Position numbers and translations under genes: made by a program. The notes beneath the pieces were generated by a model. The model saw only the letters and a program-made list of their open reading frames with translations. It made no database searches and was not told the origin of the DNA. DNA of 64,000 nucleotides, taken from positions 62,001 to 126,000 of the forward strand of contig VDFB02321273.1 of the NCBI GenBank assembly GCA_007258455.2. The letters are read 5' to 3'. The DNA comes from Sequoia sempervirens. Taxonomy: Eukaryota; Streptophyta; Pinopsida; Cupressales; Cupressaceae. This document shows positions 45,265-58,218 of the stretch, piece after piece (within the stretch, counting starts at the first letter, position 1; every line of letters begins with the position of its first letter).

Positions 45265-47960
45265 CTAGGGATATTGATTATAGTGCAAAGTAATCTGTCT
45301 TAGGTCCATAATTGTATTAACCCCCCGAATCTGTTTCAAATAGAAACCTTGATATTCTGCAAGCTGCCTCATTCTGATAATTCCTGCTTTCTCACATTCA
45401 TCACCTTTCTCCCTAGTCCAATGTGGAACTAGATATAGGAGAATAGGTGGGTGCAAGGTGAGCGGTACCCAATAAACTCCTTTGTTGACTCCAATTTCTA
45501 TATACTTGTCTACCCTTTGAAGCATAGCAGTGAAATTATACACAAAATGTGGCTCCTTCCTTTGTAATTCAGGGGTCAAACTATTCCACCTATTTTGTAC
45601 ATTTTTGTAGCACTATTTTCTAATACCCATAGCTAACATCTGCATTCTTTCATAATCTACCTTCCTAAGTTTCATGATTTTCTTATCCACACCCTTATGA
45701 TTAATGAGTTTCAACCATTCATCAATGTTTGCATCGGGGTTTTTAGCCTCTTTTCTTATGGGGAGAGCCATTGATTTCTCTTTTTCTTCATACTCTTCCA
45801 TTATCTCACCCCTGAGCTATTCATTTCTATAATAATATGCAAGCAACCTTATTTGAAGATCCCCTACAAACATTAGAGGGTTCCATTTTGTCTCATCTGG
45901 CACTACATAGTTGTGTAAATAAACTCACATAGCTAATCTTGTTCTTTAGGTGTGGAAGCAACAAAAATTTCAAGAAACTCACAAGTTCTACTCATACCAA
46001 TAGAATGTTTTCTAATTAACCTGCTAAACTGAAAGCATAGAAATATTTCTTGTAAAAACAATACGTATGTTCTCAATGGATGTATACATCTGAAAATCTA
46101 TGCAACTTTACCTGCTACTTCCTCCAATTGGACTGTTGATCTGTTCAACTCCATATCTCTCTTTTCTAGTTCCTTTACATATTCTTCATTTTCTTTCTTC
46201 CATTGCTCCTTTTCATGTGTAAGCTCATTAGTCACGTTCCACAATTGATAGCCAAGTGACAAGGTTGTATGATAGTTAGGAGTTTTGATAGGAGGGGGTT
46301 TCTCATTTGGCATTGCTAGTTATTTTTCCCCTATCTTGGTGATGGCCAACTGTACCAGTAAATCTAGATTAGTGTCATGGCCATACAACTATAGTTTCTC
46401 CTTCATTTCCTACATTTTTGCTTCTCTTTCCTTGTCCTCCTATTCATAATTTTTCACTAACTCCTCCAAGTGTTTAATCCTATCTAATGCCTCTTTGATT
46501 TATTTCCTTGCATCCCTTTCTTCTATGTACACTTCCTCTGCATCTACAAACTATTCATTACCTTCGTCTTCAGTCTCCATGAATGGGACTATCTAGGGTT
46601 TTTGTCCATAATTTCTTAGTAGTAAATATATCGTCTAATTCTAAATCAGAAGTTGTTAGTACATATCTTTTCCTTTTTTCTAGCATATTCACATTACCAA
46701 AGGTATCCCCCTTTACCTTAGAGTCTGTTTCTACAATTAGGACATCTTCCTATTGTTGTTCCTTGCTCTTTTCTTCTTCATCTAGTTCTTCTATATTTTC
46801 CTTCATGGCACCTTGTTTCCTTAATCTGCCAAAGCGTCTAAGTGAGTATTTGTTTCTCAATTTTATTCTTTTCCTTTTGAACACTCTTCTTCTTCAAAAC
46901 ATCCTCTTTCCTTGAATATCCCTCTTTTTCTTTGGAGTATCCTTCCTTTCTTCCGGTTTAGAGGGTGTAGAAGAGGTAGAGGCACTGCCTCTCCTACTCT
47001 TTGATCTCTGTGATTTGGAAGAAGATGATATTTCCTCAATTATAGTTGGCCTAGATTCTAGTTCTTCAAGTTCCTCATGCTCACCTTGGCTACCGGTAGG
47101 TGAATCCATAGGTGAGACGTGAGGGTTTTCCTCTACATCTTCATTTTGAGGTTTTGCATCCTCAGGTACTACGAGTGCATCCAACAAACTGTTAATATCT
47201 ATACATTTCTTAAAGTCCTCCCAATTCACTTGTGGGTATTGAATCCTTAAACTTCTCTTTATCAATAAAGCAATTAAACAGTGATGAGACAAAGAAGTAT
47301 CACTTTGTTTTCTTTGGTATTCTGATGCCATCCATTTCAACAAATTGTAAAAAAAAATTGGTAGATTCAGTAACCTATTATGCCTTACGTGACTAAGTAA
47401 TTTGAAATGAACTGTATACAAAAGATTCTTCCAACCATCACAGGTGATGTATCTGAAAATGTGATAAGAAAATTTTTCCCATAGCCAGGGGAGAGAAAGT
47501 CTCTTCATACCTTGTTATGATGAGTCTAATTCCTCTACTTGTATACAAAATTATTCCTTGGCTGCAACTACGTTGGCTCATGCTGGAAATTTTGCCCCTA
47601 TTCTTGGTAACCCAGTGACTTGTGCAATGGTAGCCTTAGATGTGTCTACTAAAAATCCCTTTACCATAGCTTCATCATATTCAAGAGTAGATGCAAACAT
47701 TCTTGTCATATCATCACTGAATTATGTTAACTTCAAGAACTAGTTGAGCCAACCAACCCTGGTAAAAATGGGTAGAACCGTTGCATCCTCCATAATTTGT
47801 TGATGAGCTATTGGCTCCCTTCTTATGACATCACCTCTTTTCTACTCAATACACTTGATTTAGCTTTGGAAATTCAACTCAATCTTCTTACCACCTTCAA
47901 AAACCCTTCACTTTCCTTGTGTTCCTTGTGTTTCCTCATATATTTTTACTGGCATACCAA
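45265..47960 (-). pseudogene. Extra ORF of element B-right
   Basis: This is the mirror of 15481-18183 with the same block order. The intact 204-codon piece is at 46894-47508 and differs at only about two residues (WEKFS for WEKNS, TCDGW for TYDGW). The coiled coil is at 46098-46313 and the C-terminal domain at 45265-45579 and 45613-45801. The same stops and frame breaks are present as on the left. The function is unknown. Confidence 0.65.
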
Positions 47961-48814
47961 ACTACAAGTTTCCCTTCTCAATACCAACTTAATTTTAGCT
48001 CATAAATGGGTTCTAAGTTTGAATTTGGTTTAAACTAAGCTCAAGTCCTCAGGGTTTGAAATTTATCAATTGGAAATGGCAGCAAAAATGAGATATAATT
48101 TGAAGGGTTTTGCATGTCGTTTCTATCCATTGATTTTAATTTAGGTGGTAGATTTTGAAAAGACTGACTAGGCTATACCCTCTCCCCAAATTAATTGTTG
48201 AAGTGACCTCACTTCACGTTTTGATTGGAAGGTGGTTAAAATATGTAATGATGGAAATTAGTGTGAAGAATAGTTTGCATGCATAAATTAATATGAAATA
48301 TAATATGAAAAATTAAAGAAGACTATATTAATCATGATAACGTACCTGAAGTATCGGCCAGAGGAGATAACTATGAGTCACGCATGTAAAATTGAAAGAA
48401 TGTATATGTTTGTAGATTTTATTTAACAAAAATTAACTTCAAGGTAATGAATAGTGGGGTGGCAGGTGCAAATGATGGGATAGGTATTACGGATATGAGT
48501 TGGTGATGTGACAACCTGAGTATTTGAAATGTGAGTGGGCAACAAAAGAATTATGTCGTAGGTACTTATTGTGAAATGAATGTGTGTGAACTTGCAATAA
48601 ATATGGCGCCAACTAATTTAAATTTTCTTTCTTGCTGCTAGACGGTGCTACGGGTACTTGCAGTATTAGGGCTCGTTCTGAAAATTGACATCTATTAAGC
48701 TACAGGTTCCTCCAACATCAAGACCCTTTGTGAATGTTGAAAAATAGGTCCCTTTGAAGATATTTTGAGCATTATTATAACATGCAGTGTTTTCTTGTAA
48801 GAGAAAATGAGAAA
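47961..48814 (-). other. Spacer between pol and extra ORF of B-right
   Basis: Non-coding. The purine tract (minus TTTGGGGAGAGGGT) lies at 48177-48190, matching the left arm and, in position, element D. Confidence 0.6.
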
Positions 48815-50056
48815 TTAATCCTGAGTGAGCTCAGTGATTGAGTTATGTAGCTCAATCTCTGGGTTACCAGAAGTGCTTGGTATATCATGTATTATTGAAG
48901 TATCACTCTGTGTGTCAGATTTTGTATTTGGTTCACTATGAGCACCATATTGTTGAAATAGGGAGAATATGAAATCATCCTTTTGTAATGGCTTCTTATA
49001 TAATTTCAATCTATGGTTGTTTACAAGAAGTGAAAATATGACTACATCAATGGTGTGTAATTGGATTGCCCCATTAGGATAAACTTGAATAATTTCATAG
49101 GGGCCCAACCATCTAGATTGAAATCTTCCTTTGAAATCTTTATACCTTGAATCATATAACAGTTCCCAGTCCCCCACAGTGAACTCTTTGGTTTTAATGT
49201 ACTAATCATGCCACTTCATCCTTTGTTGTTGTACTACCTTAGTATGATGGATTTCTTCCATTCTTATCTCATCCAATCCATTTAAGGTATTTAGCCTTTC
49301 CTTTTGAGCTTCTGTGAAATCCATTTCTAGTTCTACTAATGTCCTTAGTGTTTTATATTCAAACTCAATAGGAAGGACTACCGTCTTACCACAGACTAAC
49401 TCATAAGGTGTAAAACCAGTGGTAGTCTTCCAAGTTGTTTTGTATGTCCATACTGATTTAGGTAACCTTGCAACCCAATCTTTCCTATGCAACTACACTA
49501 TCTTGGTGAGAATACTTTCAATCTCCCTATTAGTGACTTCCACTTGACCATTAGCCTATGAGTGGTAGGGTGTTGATTTCTTGTGTCTAATTTGGTATTC
49601 TTCAACCAATTTTGTGATGAGGTTAGATCTGAATTTTGGACCTTGATCAGTGACTATTTCTCTAGGTACTCCATACCTAGTAAAGATATCCTCATATAAG
49701 AACTTAGCCACATTTCCATCTTTGGGAAATTGTAAGGCATTTACTTCCACCCATTGCTTATTGTTGGATGTTGGTGAGATTGGTCTAATGAAGTATAAAC
49801 CCCATTTATCAAAAGGTGCCAATGTTAACTGAGGCTATAATGGCATCTCATCACTCTTTGTTGGTCTTCCCATCCTTTGACACCTATCACAGCCCATTGT
49901 GTATTTAATAGAATCTTTATGTAAATTTGACCAGTAATAGCCAGTTGTGAGGATCTTAAAGGCTGTTATTTTTGATGAAAAATGACCTCCACATGGATCA
50001 TCATGGAATGCTTTCATCATTTCAAAGATTTCATCTTCCCTTATACATCTTCTCAT
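48815..50056 (-). pseudogene. Element B-right integrase
   Basis: The zinc module lies at 49835-50056 (FHDDPCGGH, CDRC). The core (49556-49822) again has Tyr for the first Asp (GLYFIR) but keeps TDQGPKF. The C-terminal module is split by a stop near 49201 into 49202-49492 and 48815-49177, whereas the left copy reads through. GPYEI and the TELTQD tail are present. Confidence 0.86.
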
Positions 50057-50215
50057 GATGTTATCAAGGCCAGTGTAAAATAGATAACTAGATACCCAGG
50101 AGTATGGGAAGCATTTGTGTACCAGCTGTCTCTTTTCTCTTGGAGAAAAGTGTGATGGAATCTATCCTATTACAAAATAATTGGAAATATCAACATTACC
50201 ATGGAATGTGTACAT

Positions 50216-51587
50216 TTAGAGCAAATAAGTGTTCATATGGAAATGAATCATCCACCACTCCTTTAGCTTACTGTGTTGGAAATCTTGATAGAAAACTGCC
50301 ACTACATTGTCTTTGCCAGGTTTATCCACTATGATAATGTCAAATTCTTGTAAAAGAAGCAAAAATCTTACCAATATACCTCCAAATACTAGCTTATTCA
50401 TCAAATATCTGATTGTTGTGTGGTTTGTATGGACAAAGACTGAATAACCAATGATATAGTTCCTGAATTTATTAATAGCATACACTACTGCAAGCATCTC
50501 TTTCTCTGTTACAGTATAGTTCAACTCTGCTCCTTGAAGATTTTTGTTGATGTAGTAAATTGCATACTCTTTATTACCTTCCTTATGACCCAAAACTACT
50601 CCAATGGAAAAATTTGAAGCATATGTATGTATATGAAAGGGTAGAGTCCAATTAGGTCCTCTCAATACTGGTGCTTGAGTCAGGGCTTTCTTCAACTCTT
50701 CAAATGAGTGTTGACACTCTGATATCCATTCAAATTCAATGTCCTTACTCAAAAAAACAAATAATGGTGCAAAAATGTTACTAAAGTCTTTGATAAACCC
50801 CCTGTAGTAGCCTGCATGACCAAGGAAGCTTCTGATATCTCTTTGCTTTTGTGGAACAAGTAATGTGGATATTATTTTTATCTTATGTGGATCAACCTGA
50901 ATTCTTGCATTGGATATAAAGTGCCCAACACAATTCCTTGTGTCATCATCATGAAACACTTTTCATTGTTGAGTGACAGGTTGTGTTCTTTACACCTTTT
51001 CAACACTTTTCCATATTATTGAGAGCTTCCTCATAAGTTTCACAATAGGTAGTGAAATCATCCATGTATATCTCCATATAGTCATGTGCATAATCAGAAA
51101 ATATGTTGAGTACTGCTCTTTGAAAGGTAGCTAGCGAATTACATAAGTTGAAGGGAAAAACAAATTAGGCATAAGTTCCCTAAGGACATGTGAATGTAGT
51201 TTTGACTTGATCCTTTGGAGCAATTTTAATTTGGTTGTAACCATTGAAACCATCTAGAAATGAGAAGTAATTTTTCCCAGCTAGAGAATCAAGTACTTGA
51301 TCTATGAAGGGAAAAGAAAAGTGGTCCTTCCTAGTTGTTGTATTCATTTCCCTTTAGTCTACAAAAACTCTCCATTTTCCACCTTTCTTGGGAACAATTA
51401 CCAAAGGTGAGAACCATTCACTATTTGATATTGGATAGATAAAACTTGCATCAAGGAGATTTTGTAGTTCAACTTTCACTATCTCCCTCAAAGAAGGATT
51501 CATATACCTCTGAGGTTGTTGAATGAGTCTATAACCATCACTGATGTAAATTATATGCATACGTAAATCAGGATCTATGCCCTTCAT
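50216..51587 (-). pseudogene. Element B-right reverse transcriptase and RNase H
   Basis: The RT fingers are at 51354-51587 (KVELQNLLDASFIYPIS, PKKGGKWRV; the left copy has Cys for the first Gly). YMDDF is readable near 51060. RNase H lies at 50216-50959 with the same TYAS and HTNHTT substitutions as on the left. One base lost near 50930 (in GIVLG-GHF) shifts the frame relative to the left copy. Confidence 0.85.
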
Positions 51588-51859
51588 ATCATGGTAATCT
51601 CATGCATATACAACTAAGTATGCCTACAATACTGTTTGTAGAGAATTTCGTTGCTCTTTTGTCAAGGCATTATTTATGTTTAACTTTTTTCCTGGCATGA
51701 TTTCTAGTTCCTTAGATGATTCTTAGACAAATGAGAGGTCGAGACTTGGTATGATAGGTACACATTGTTGAGGTATTAATGAATGAAATATTTGAGATAT
51801 TTCATCTTCATCTTGGTCGTCCAATAAAGGGTTACACTCTATAGTCATTAATGTCTATA

Positions 51860-52496
51860 GAGAATAGTTATCTTCCTCATCCAAAGTGGGCCAAATAGTG
51901 TGCTCAAGGTCAACATAAGGTTGGGCTGGAGGATAGAGAACCAAGTTCTTGGTGACTGTCCCATTGGATATTATCATTTTTCGAGGCCTGCAACCTATAA
52001 ATGTATTAGTTGTAGCTAACCAAAGTTTGTGTAGGATGAGTGGGTAACCTACAAGATTAAACTTTGGTTATAGAACTATAAAATTAGCAGGATATTCCCA
52101 AGAATCCAATGCAATAACTAATTCTTCAATGATTCCTTCAGGCTTGACCATTGAATTCTCAGCTAGCTGCAAAACATTTTGTTTAGGCCTAAGGTTGGCT
52201 AACTGAAGTAATTTCATTGTTTCTTTTGTCATAACATTAATTTCTTCCCCCAAGTCTATCAAATTATTCTTGATGAGGGTACCATTAATCTTGATGTCCA
52301 ATACTAGACTACTAGGATTTATATACTTAGGGACAATAATGTTCCCTAGCATGATATCTGCAAGGTTTCCCAAGACATGGACTATCCAAGGATCTTTTAT
52401 TTTCCTTCTTGGTTTCTTAAGAGATAAATCCCTCATAGTTTTGGTATCGATAGGTATGTATTTGATAGATTGGATGAGTGGTATCTTGATTCTCAC
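51860..52496 (-). pseudogene. Element B-right protease region
   Basis: The protease domain (52068-52496) has active site LIDLGEEINVM. The flap-like DSWEYP and the C-terminal part extend to about 51860. The acidic linker (52510-52730) carries a TAA where the left copy has GAA. Confidence 0.8.
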
Positions 52497-52854
52497 ATCT
52501 TTTAACTAACCTAAAAGATCTATCTCAACATGTGTGTGATGCTTTTGACTAACTAGACATTCAAGAAAAGGAGGCTTTGGACTTGAGGTAGTTTGGTGTA
52601 CCTGATTTGACTCAGGTTCCAAAGGTGTGTTTTATGAAGCTTCAACTATAGGTTCATCATCCTCCATCTTTGTAATTTGAGGGGATGAAGGTGTATCAAG
52701 TTTTTTTCCTAATCTGAGGTGGACATCACTCACCTCCACCCCATATGTGGGGTATTACATAGTTTCGTTAGTATAAGCCTATTGAACAGGCTTAGTGTTA
52801 GGGTTAGGTGCAAGTTGGGTAGGTATTTATGGTTGCTTTGGTGGTTAGGGTGTA

Positions 52855-54126
52855 TTATTTGATGGAGGCATTAAGGCTTTTTGTTGTGGTGGAGGGAGCA
52901 TAGGCTGCTGATAGTTCATATTTTGTTGCTACCATTGTTGGCCTTTTTTCCACTGAGGTTTCCATTGATTCTGTTGTGTTGGCCATTGTGGATTGTAATT
53001 GGAACCCTAAAAAAATAAAAAAATTCCAAGGGTTTGGTTGTTGGTTCCAATTTGATTGGGCTTGTGGCAATTGTTGAGGGTTCTGCCACTAGTTTTGATT
53101 TGTTGGCTAGGGTTGAGAGTTCCAAGCATAAAAGTTTTGATTCCCAATAGGAAAGAATGAATTAAAGATGAGGAGGTCTTTTGGCATACCTTGTATTTGT
53201 TTCCATGGCCTCCTTTGTGCTATATAGAATATTTTTCCATCATCTCCTTCAATTGGCTGAAAATTAGGTTTCTCAACTTTATCTTGCTGGATACTAGCCA
53301 CTCTTTTGCATTTGCAATTTGATTTTCTTTGCCTACAGCTTGGACAATATTCAGTGAGAATAGCCTCAACTTCCTCCTGCTTCTTCTTCATATGGATAGT
53401 ATCCAATTGAGTTACCAAATGGCTAATATTTTCCTCCTTCATGTTGGACAATAGGTTGCTTAACTCTTTCTTTGAAACCCCTGTAGATGATTTATCAATA
53501 GTGGATGTCCTATCTCCTTTTGGCCTTTTAGTTAAGGTCCTAGAATAATTCCTACTGACCTTACAAATTTCTTGAAATAGTAATTGTAAAATATATCCTT
53601 GCCCAATGAGGTTCAAGGCATCCATGCAGTCATCATTGACTCCCCTCAAAAAGAATAATTTGAGGGACTCCTCTAACAACTTGTTCTGTGGGCTTTTCTT
53701 CAAATAAAATTGAAATCTCTTCACATAATCTTCTAGTGGTTCATCCTCCTTTTGTGACATTATGAAAATGTCATCTTTCCTTCTTTCAAGTCCTCTACAA
53801 TAGTCTTGATACTTTTCTAAGAACAATGTCTTCATAGTGTCCCAATCAGGAACAACATCCCTACCTAATCCCATGAACCATCTTAGGGATGCATCCTTTA
53901 GAGTTGCAAGGAAGAGTTTGATCCTATATGAATTAAAATTATAGTCATAACTTCTGCATAGGATATCAAATTTAAATAGAAATGTATTTGGGTCCTCATT
54001 CATTAACCCATAAAAGACCGGTAAGGCTAAAGGAGGGATGTTCTTCAACACTATAGCCCTTTCCTGGTTAGTGATTTGGAACTCAAAGGTGGCATGTTCA
54101 AGATCATCATCCACTACATCTCCCAT
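52855..54126 (-). pseudogene. Element B-right gag (longest gag frame in the window)
   Basis: An open stretch of 339 codons runs from the ATG at 54126. Its core has FYGLMNEDPNTFLFKF, RWFMGLG and FLEKYQDY, and its knuckle-like CPSCRQRKSNCKC again lacks the His. It reads through the two sites that are TAG and TAA in the left arm, then stops before the Gln/Asn-rich segment (52855-53110). This is the most informative copy for Gag of this family, although still degenerate. Confidence 0.86.
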
Positions 54127-54431
54127 GGTGTGGTATGTCCCTTCTATATGTGTGCTAGATGTTGGTGATAAGAAAATTTATTCTTTAGTGTTACCCTCAC
54201 TCTGAGTACTAGATTCACCAATTTCTGGTATAGGTTCTTGGCATGTAGAGGGAAGGAATCTACCCAAGGGATCTCTCTATCTCTGCATACATGAAATATG
54301 GCTTTATAATGTAGCGGTCCTGCACAAAGTGTATCTCTAGTGTTGGAAAAATATTAAGTCTAACAGTCCTAATGCTGGAAACAAAAGTTAACTATGAAAG
54401 CTATTAAAACAAGTCTATGAAGATAGCACCA

Positions 54432-54449
54432 TCCCCGACAATAGTGCCA
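54432..54449 (-). promoter_or_regulatory. Primer-binding site of B-right (tRNA-Asp type)
   Basis: Identical to the left copy: TGGCACTATTGTCGGGGA on the minus strand, 4 bases inside the LTR end. Confidence 0.8.
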
Positions 54450-54453
54450 AAAA

Positions 54454-55871
54454 TGTAGAGTCTAAACTAATGTATTGTAAACTTGGTATAACCTACACAA
54501 TTCAAAGGTTTATGTGACTGAAAAATTCACTCAACATTGCTTAAGACTACATTAAATTGTCAACCCAAGGTTTGTAAGCTTGTGATGGTGCAACATTATA
54601 TATGCCTTCAGAGACTGAAAACTACTTAAGCTACCCTATTCAAGTTATTCTAGTTGCTGAAAATTTAGAGAATTACAAAATATTAAAGACATAAACCAGA
54701 ACTAGTTGCTACAGGTACCTACAACTTAGACTATAACTGAATTGTTGCTAATAAAATAGTACTATGTCAACTCAAAACTGATAAAAACTACTAACTCAAC
54801 TAACTTAACCTCTGGAGTACTACTAGTTAACCATTGTATGCATATTCATAAGCATTCATTAACAATAAGAAAGATACGAGATTCTAGTTAACTTGCATAT
54901 AGTTCATGAAGTAATGGTAAATGAAAAACAACTATTAAACATAAATGAACAACTAAAAATGAAGTGAGGAACAATACCTTGATTGGCTTGCTCAAGTGGC
55001 TATTCTCACTTTAACTGAACCCAAATCTAACTATCATATTCTACTCATCTAATAAAATTAACTCCATTCATTGCATATCATGAAGATTACACAAGATATT
55101 TCCACAAATTATACTCAATCATTTTGAATATTTTTTCATGTCTTGAAACTAAAAATAACTGGTAACATAAAACTGAAAAACCAAGTAACTTATCTACAGA
55201 TTCAACCAACAACTATATACAAGCTTGAGGGAATCTTATTTAAAGCAACAACTAACTGAAATCATTAACTCCACTCCCAGATATTAGAGCATGGAGTTAA
55301 GACTGGTTTATTCAACCTATAATTGAAAAGGAAAAAGAATCCTAATAGGACAAAAACTCTGTTAAAACAAAATTGCATGTAAATATACAAACATTTGTCA
55401 AAATCCTATCAATAAAGGAGTCCTCTTCTTCAACGCTTATTAACTGGTTATAATAATGCACGTTCAACCTTCATCAAGTGCCTTTAATCAATAATCATAA
55501 CAATCAACTTAATCTAGAACTCCTATATTTTTTTGTCCCAGTCTCCTTTTGTTGCAGGTTCATCCCACAAGTACTGCATGCCATAGTTCCTCTTTGGCTG
55601 CAAAAAGGTTATTTCCACAAAGTATATACAAAAGACTAACTATCACAATAAAAAATTAGCATTCCATCAATATTTCATACATATCTTCATATAAACCATA
55701 CAATACTAGTATATTATAACCATATTTCCATCTTTATATTTTAGGTTCAAGTCTGCATAATAGATATGAAAGGATAGTATAATGTAGGAGCATTGTCTGG
55801 AAAGTATATATAAAAATGTCTCAAAATATGTATGAAAACAACAAAAAATGAGTTATTATCTGGACCTATCA
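54454..55871 (-). repeat. 5' LTR of element B, right copy
   Basis: From TGATAGG (55871) to CTCTACA (54454) on the minus strand, 1418 bp, as on the left. It is non-coding. Confidence 0.82.
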
Positions 55872-55999
55872 CAATCTACAAACCAAATGGCTTGGGCCAT
55901 ATGAAATACAAATAGTTTTCCCAAATGGAGTAGTTTAGTTGCATACTATTGATGATCTAAGGTTTTCATTCTTAGTTAATGGTCATTAGTTGAAACTTT
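55872..55999 (+). pseudogene. Element C-right integrase C-terminal fragment
   Basis: This is the mirror of 7445-7572, with the KWLGPYEI-type module. It ends with the ACTTT duplication next to S1. Confidence 0.85.
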
Positions 56000-56434
56000 T
56001 GTACTGTCGTAAAATTCTACCCCTTGCAATTTCACATACATTCTTGCATCTGCTTTAGTTTCCACTCCCCTAATATTTGTGTAGGCTCATTTTAGTCCCT
56101 GCATCAACCTTTTTCCCTTCTCAGGATGCTCAACACCCCCTTTTCAGTAGCTACCCTGGCTTGTCAGCTTTGCGTTAAAACTTGCACTTTTCTCGTTCTC
56201 ATTATTTTATAACATGATGTGTTTGGACACTAGCGCGCCGCGTAGATGTCTGTGTGCCACGTTAGTGTCCTGTGACATTTCAATGTTCAAACGACCATTT
56301 TCATGCATGTTTGTCACTTGTCACCTCCTTTTGTTGGTGGTAACGACTCAGGAAGCTTATTTTCCCTCCTTAAAAGTCATCTTCTCAACTCATTTGGTCA
56401 AGCTTCTTCTACTTTTAGATTCTCTCCAACTTTG
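56000..56434 (+). mobile_element. Solo LTR S1, right copy, truncated to 435 bp
   Basis: It starts TGTACTGTCG, as on the left, and includes the 46-bp near-palindrome at 56225-56270. It stops at ACTTTG, where the A LTR begins. The remaining 929 bases of S1 and the C tail are deleted. Confidence 0.85.
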
Positions 56435-57860
56435 TGATGAGGTAAAAATAACCTCATCAATATAATGGACTAAATACTTAACCTTACACCTTTCATCCAA
56501 CCTTACCCTGCCAATTAATTGTCTTTAGGATAAGTAATTGCTTTCTTTTTGTGAATAAGTGTACAATCTTTATTTCTTGAAATTAGTCGAAATAAGCTAA
56601 TTTGCGCTGACTTAGTGGTTTGGTTTTTCAGCATTCCACATGTCAACTTCCACAATCGGTTACCATCCCAGTCAAAGAGGTTTTAACGCAGACTTCAACA
56701 TCATTGAAGACAAGTGAATGGGTGCCAGAACTTTAGGAGCATACATGATGGACTTTCTTTTTGTGAATAAGTGTTTCTTTATTTCTTGAAATTAGTCGAA
56801 ATAAGCTAATTTGTTACTTAGTGGTTTGGTTTTTCAGCATTCCACATGTCAACTTCCACAATCGGTTACCATCCCAGTTTTTAACGCAGACTTCAACATC
56901 ATTGAAGACAAGTGAATGGGTGTCGAACTTTAGGAGCATACATGATGGACTTTTTGTAGTTCTGTTATTTTCATTTCAAAGGCTTTTCTGGCTTGTGTCG
57001 AGCCTCTTTAATATTTCATGTCATGGGTTTTAAAGTATGTTAGTTGTTGACAATTAGTTGAAGACTTTACCAACTAAAAGGATTTTGCTAGCTACTCTCA
57101 TATAAATATGTAACTGTTGAAAATGATAAGATATAGAAGAATACCGTTATGTTGTCACTATGTTTTCTAAGTTACACTTTTCATATGAATAAAATGAGTT
57201 TTCCCGCCATTTTTGGAATTACTAAATAATGTGAAAGGCATTCTTTGAATGAAGTAATTTGGAGTTACCAGTGTATATGATCTGAGCTAGCTCCATAGGA
57301 GCACTCAAGAGTTGGCCACTTGAGGGGTTGTATATTAGATAGATAAGTATTTTACTTTTAATTTTGTACATTCATTTAGTAGATAACAATTGGAATTGAA
57401 GTCTATTTTCATGTGTGTAATTATGTTAAGACTAATCCTGCAGGTTGTAGTTGAGTCTGTAGTCTTTGAGTTCAGTGTATGAAGTTCTGGAGCACCTTCT
57501 TTTAGTTGTTTCATATTTTTAAATCATTTTTTGCTAGTTAATTTAGATTGTTATCTTTTGATTAGATCAATGCTTCCTAATTTCTTTACAAGCTTTACCT
57601 CTTCAACAAATTATACATTTCTTAGTTTAATCATTTCCATACTTTCTAGTTTAGTTTTTATGCTTTTCAGATTCATAGTTTTTTGCTTTCTAAGTTTAGT
57701 GGCTTCTTAGTTTAGAGTTTTATTTCAGTTGTCCAACATCTAGGAAACCTGAGAGAGATAGTCAAGATGTCTTCTATTGCATATAGCCTTTGGACACTAC
57801 CCGATCAATATATTAATGTGTTTATCAACTAAAGTGTTAGGACCTAACACCAGTCTATCA
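56435..57860 (+). repeat. 5' LTR of element A, right copy (1426 bp, with internal duplication)
   Basis: TGATGAGG...CTATCA, followed by a 5-base spacer and the primer site. It is 192 bp longer than the left copy because of the tandem duplication at 56542-56950. Confidence 0.85.
56542..56950 (+). repeat. Tandem duplication of about 200 bp, second copy with short deletions
   Basis: Copy 1 (56542-56752) matches the single copy of the left arm. Copy 2 (56753-56950) is the same sequence with four short losses or replacements of 2-8 bases, for example CAGTCAAAGAGGTTTT shortened to CAGTTTTT. Confidence 0.88.
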
Positions 57861-57865
57861 CTTGT

Positions 57866-57883
57866 TGGCATCGTTGTCGGGGA
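57866..57883 (+). promoter_or_regulatory. Primer-binding site of A-right (tRNA-Asp type)
   Basis: TGGCATCGTTGTCGGGGA, 15 of 18 matches; one more transition than the left copy. The leader runs from 57884 to 58218. Confidence 0.82.
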
Positions 57884-58218
57884 CTTATTTTTCTAGTGTT
57901 AGTAGGAGATACCTTGAATACCTCTTTTAGGAACAAAAATAGTCCTTTGGCTTCTTTTTCTACATGGTTAGGAAATGAGGCCCCCATGGGAGTTTCATAC
58001 CAAAAACCCCCCCAATCAACATACCAACCACAAGTAGGGAGGAAGGAAACTCAAATCAAGAACTTACTAAGGAATTGACTAAGCAAGGTCAACTTGAGAC
58101 CTTCCCACATACCCCCGAAAGAGAACACATAGTTGTAGAGGAGCATATTCCTTTACAAAATCCAAAGCCTCACCCAACTGAGTGAATCCTTGAAGGGGAC
58201 CACATTCCCTTCAACATC

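Larger units (their letters stand above)
43791..55871 (-). mobile_element. Element B, right copy
   Basis: This is a mirror of 7573-19653 with the same length, orientation relative to C, junction bases and private 3' LTR duplication, so it is the same insertion event. Gag is better preserved than on the left. LTRs are at 43791-45223 (3') and 54454-55871 (5'). Confidence 0.92.
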
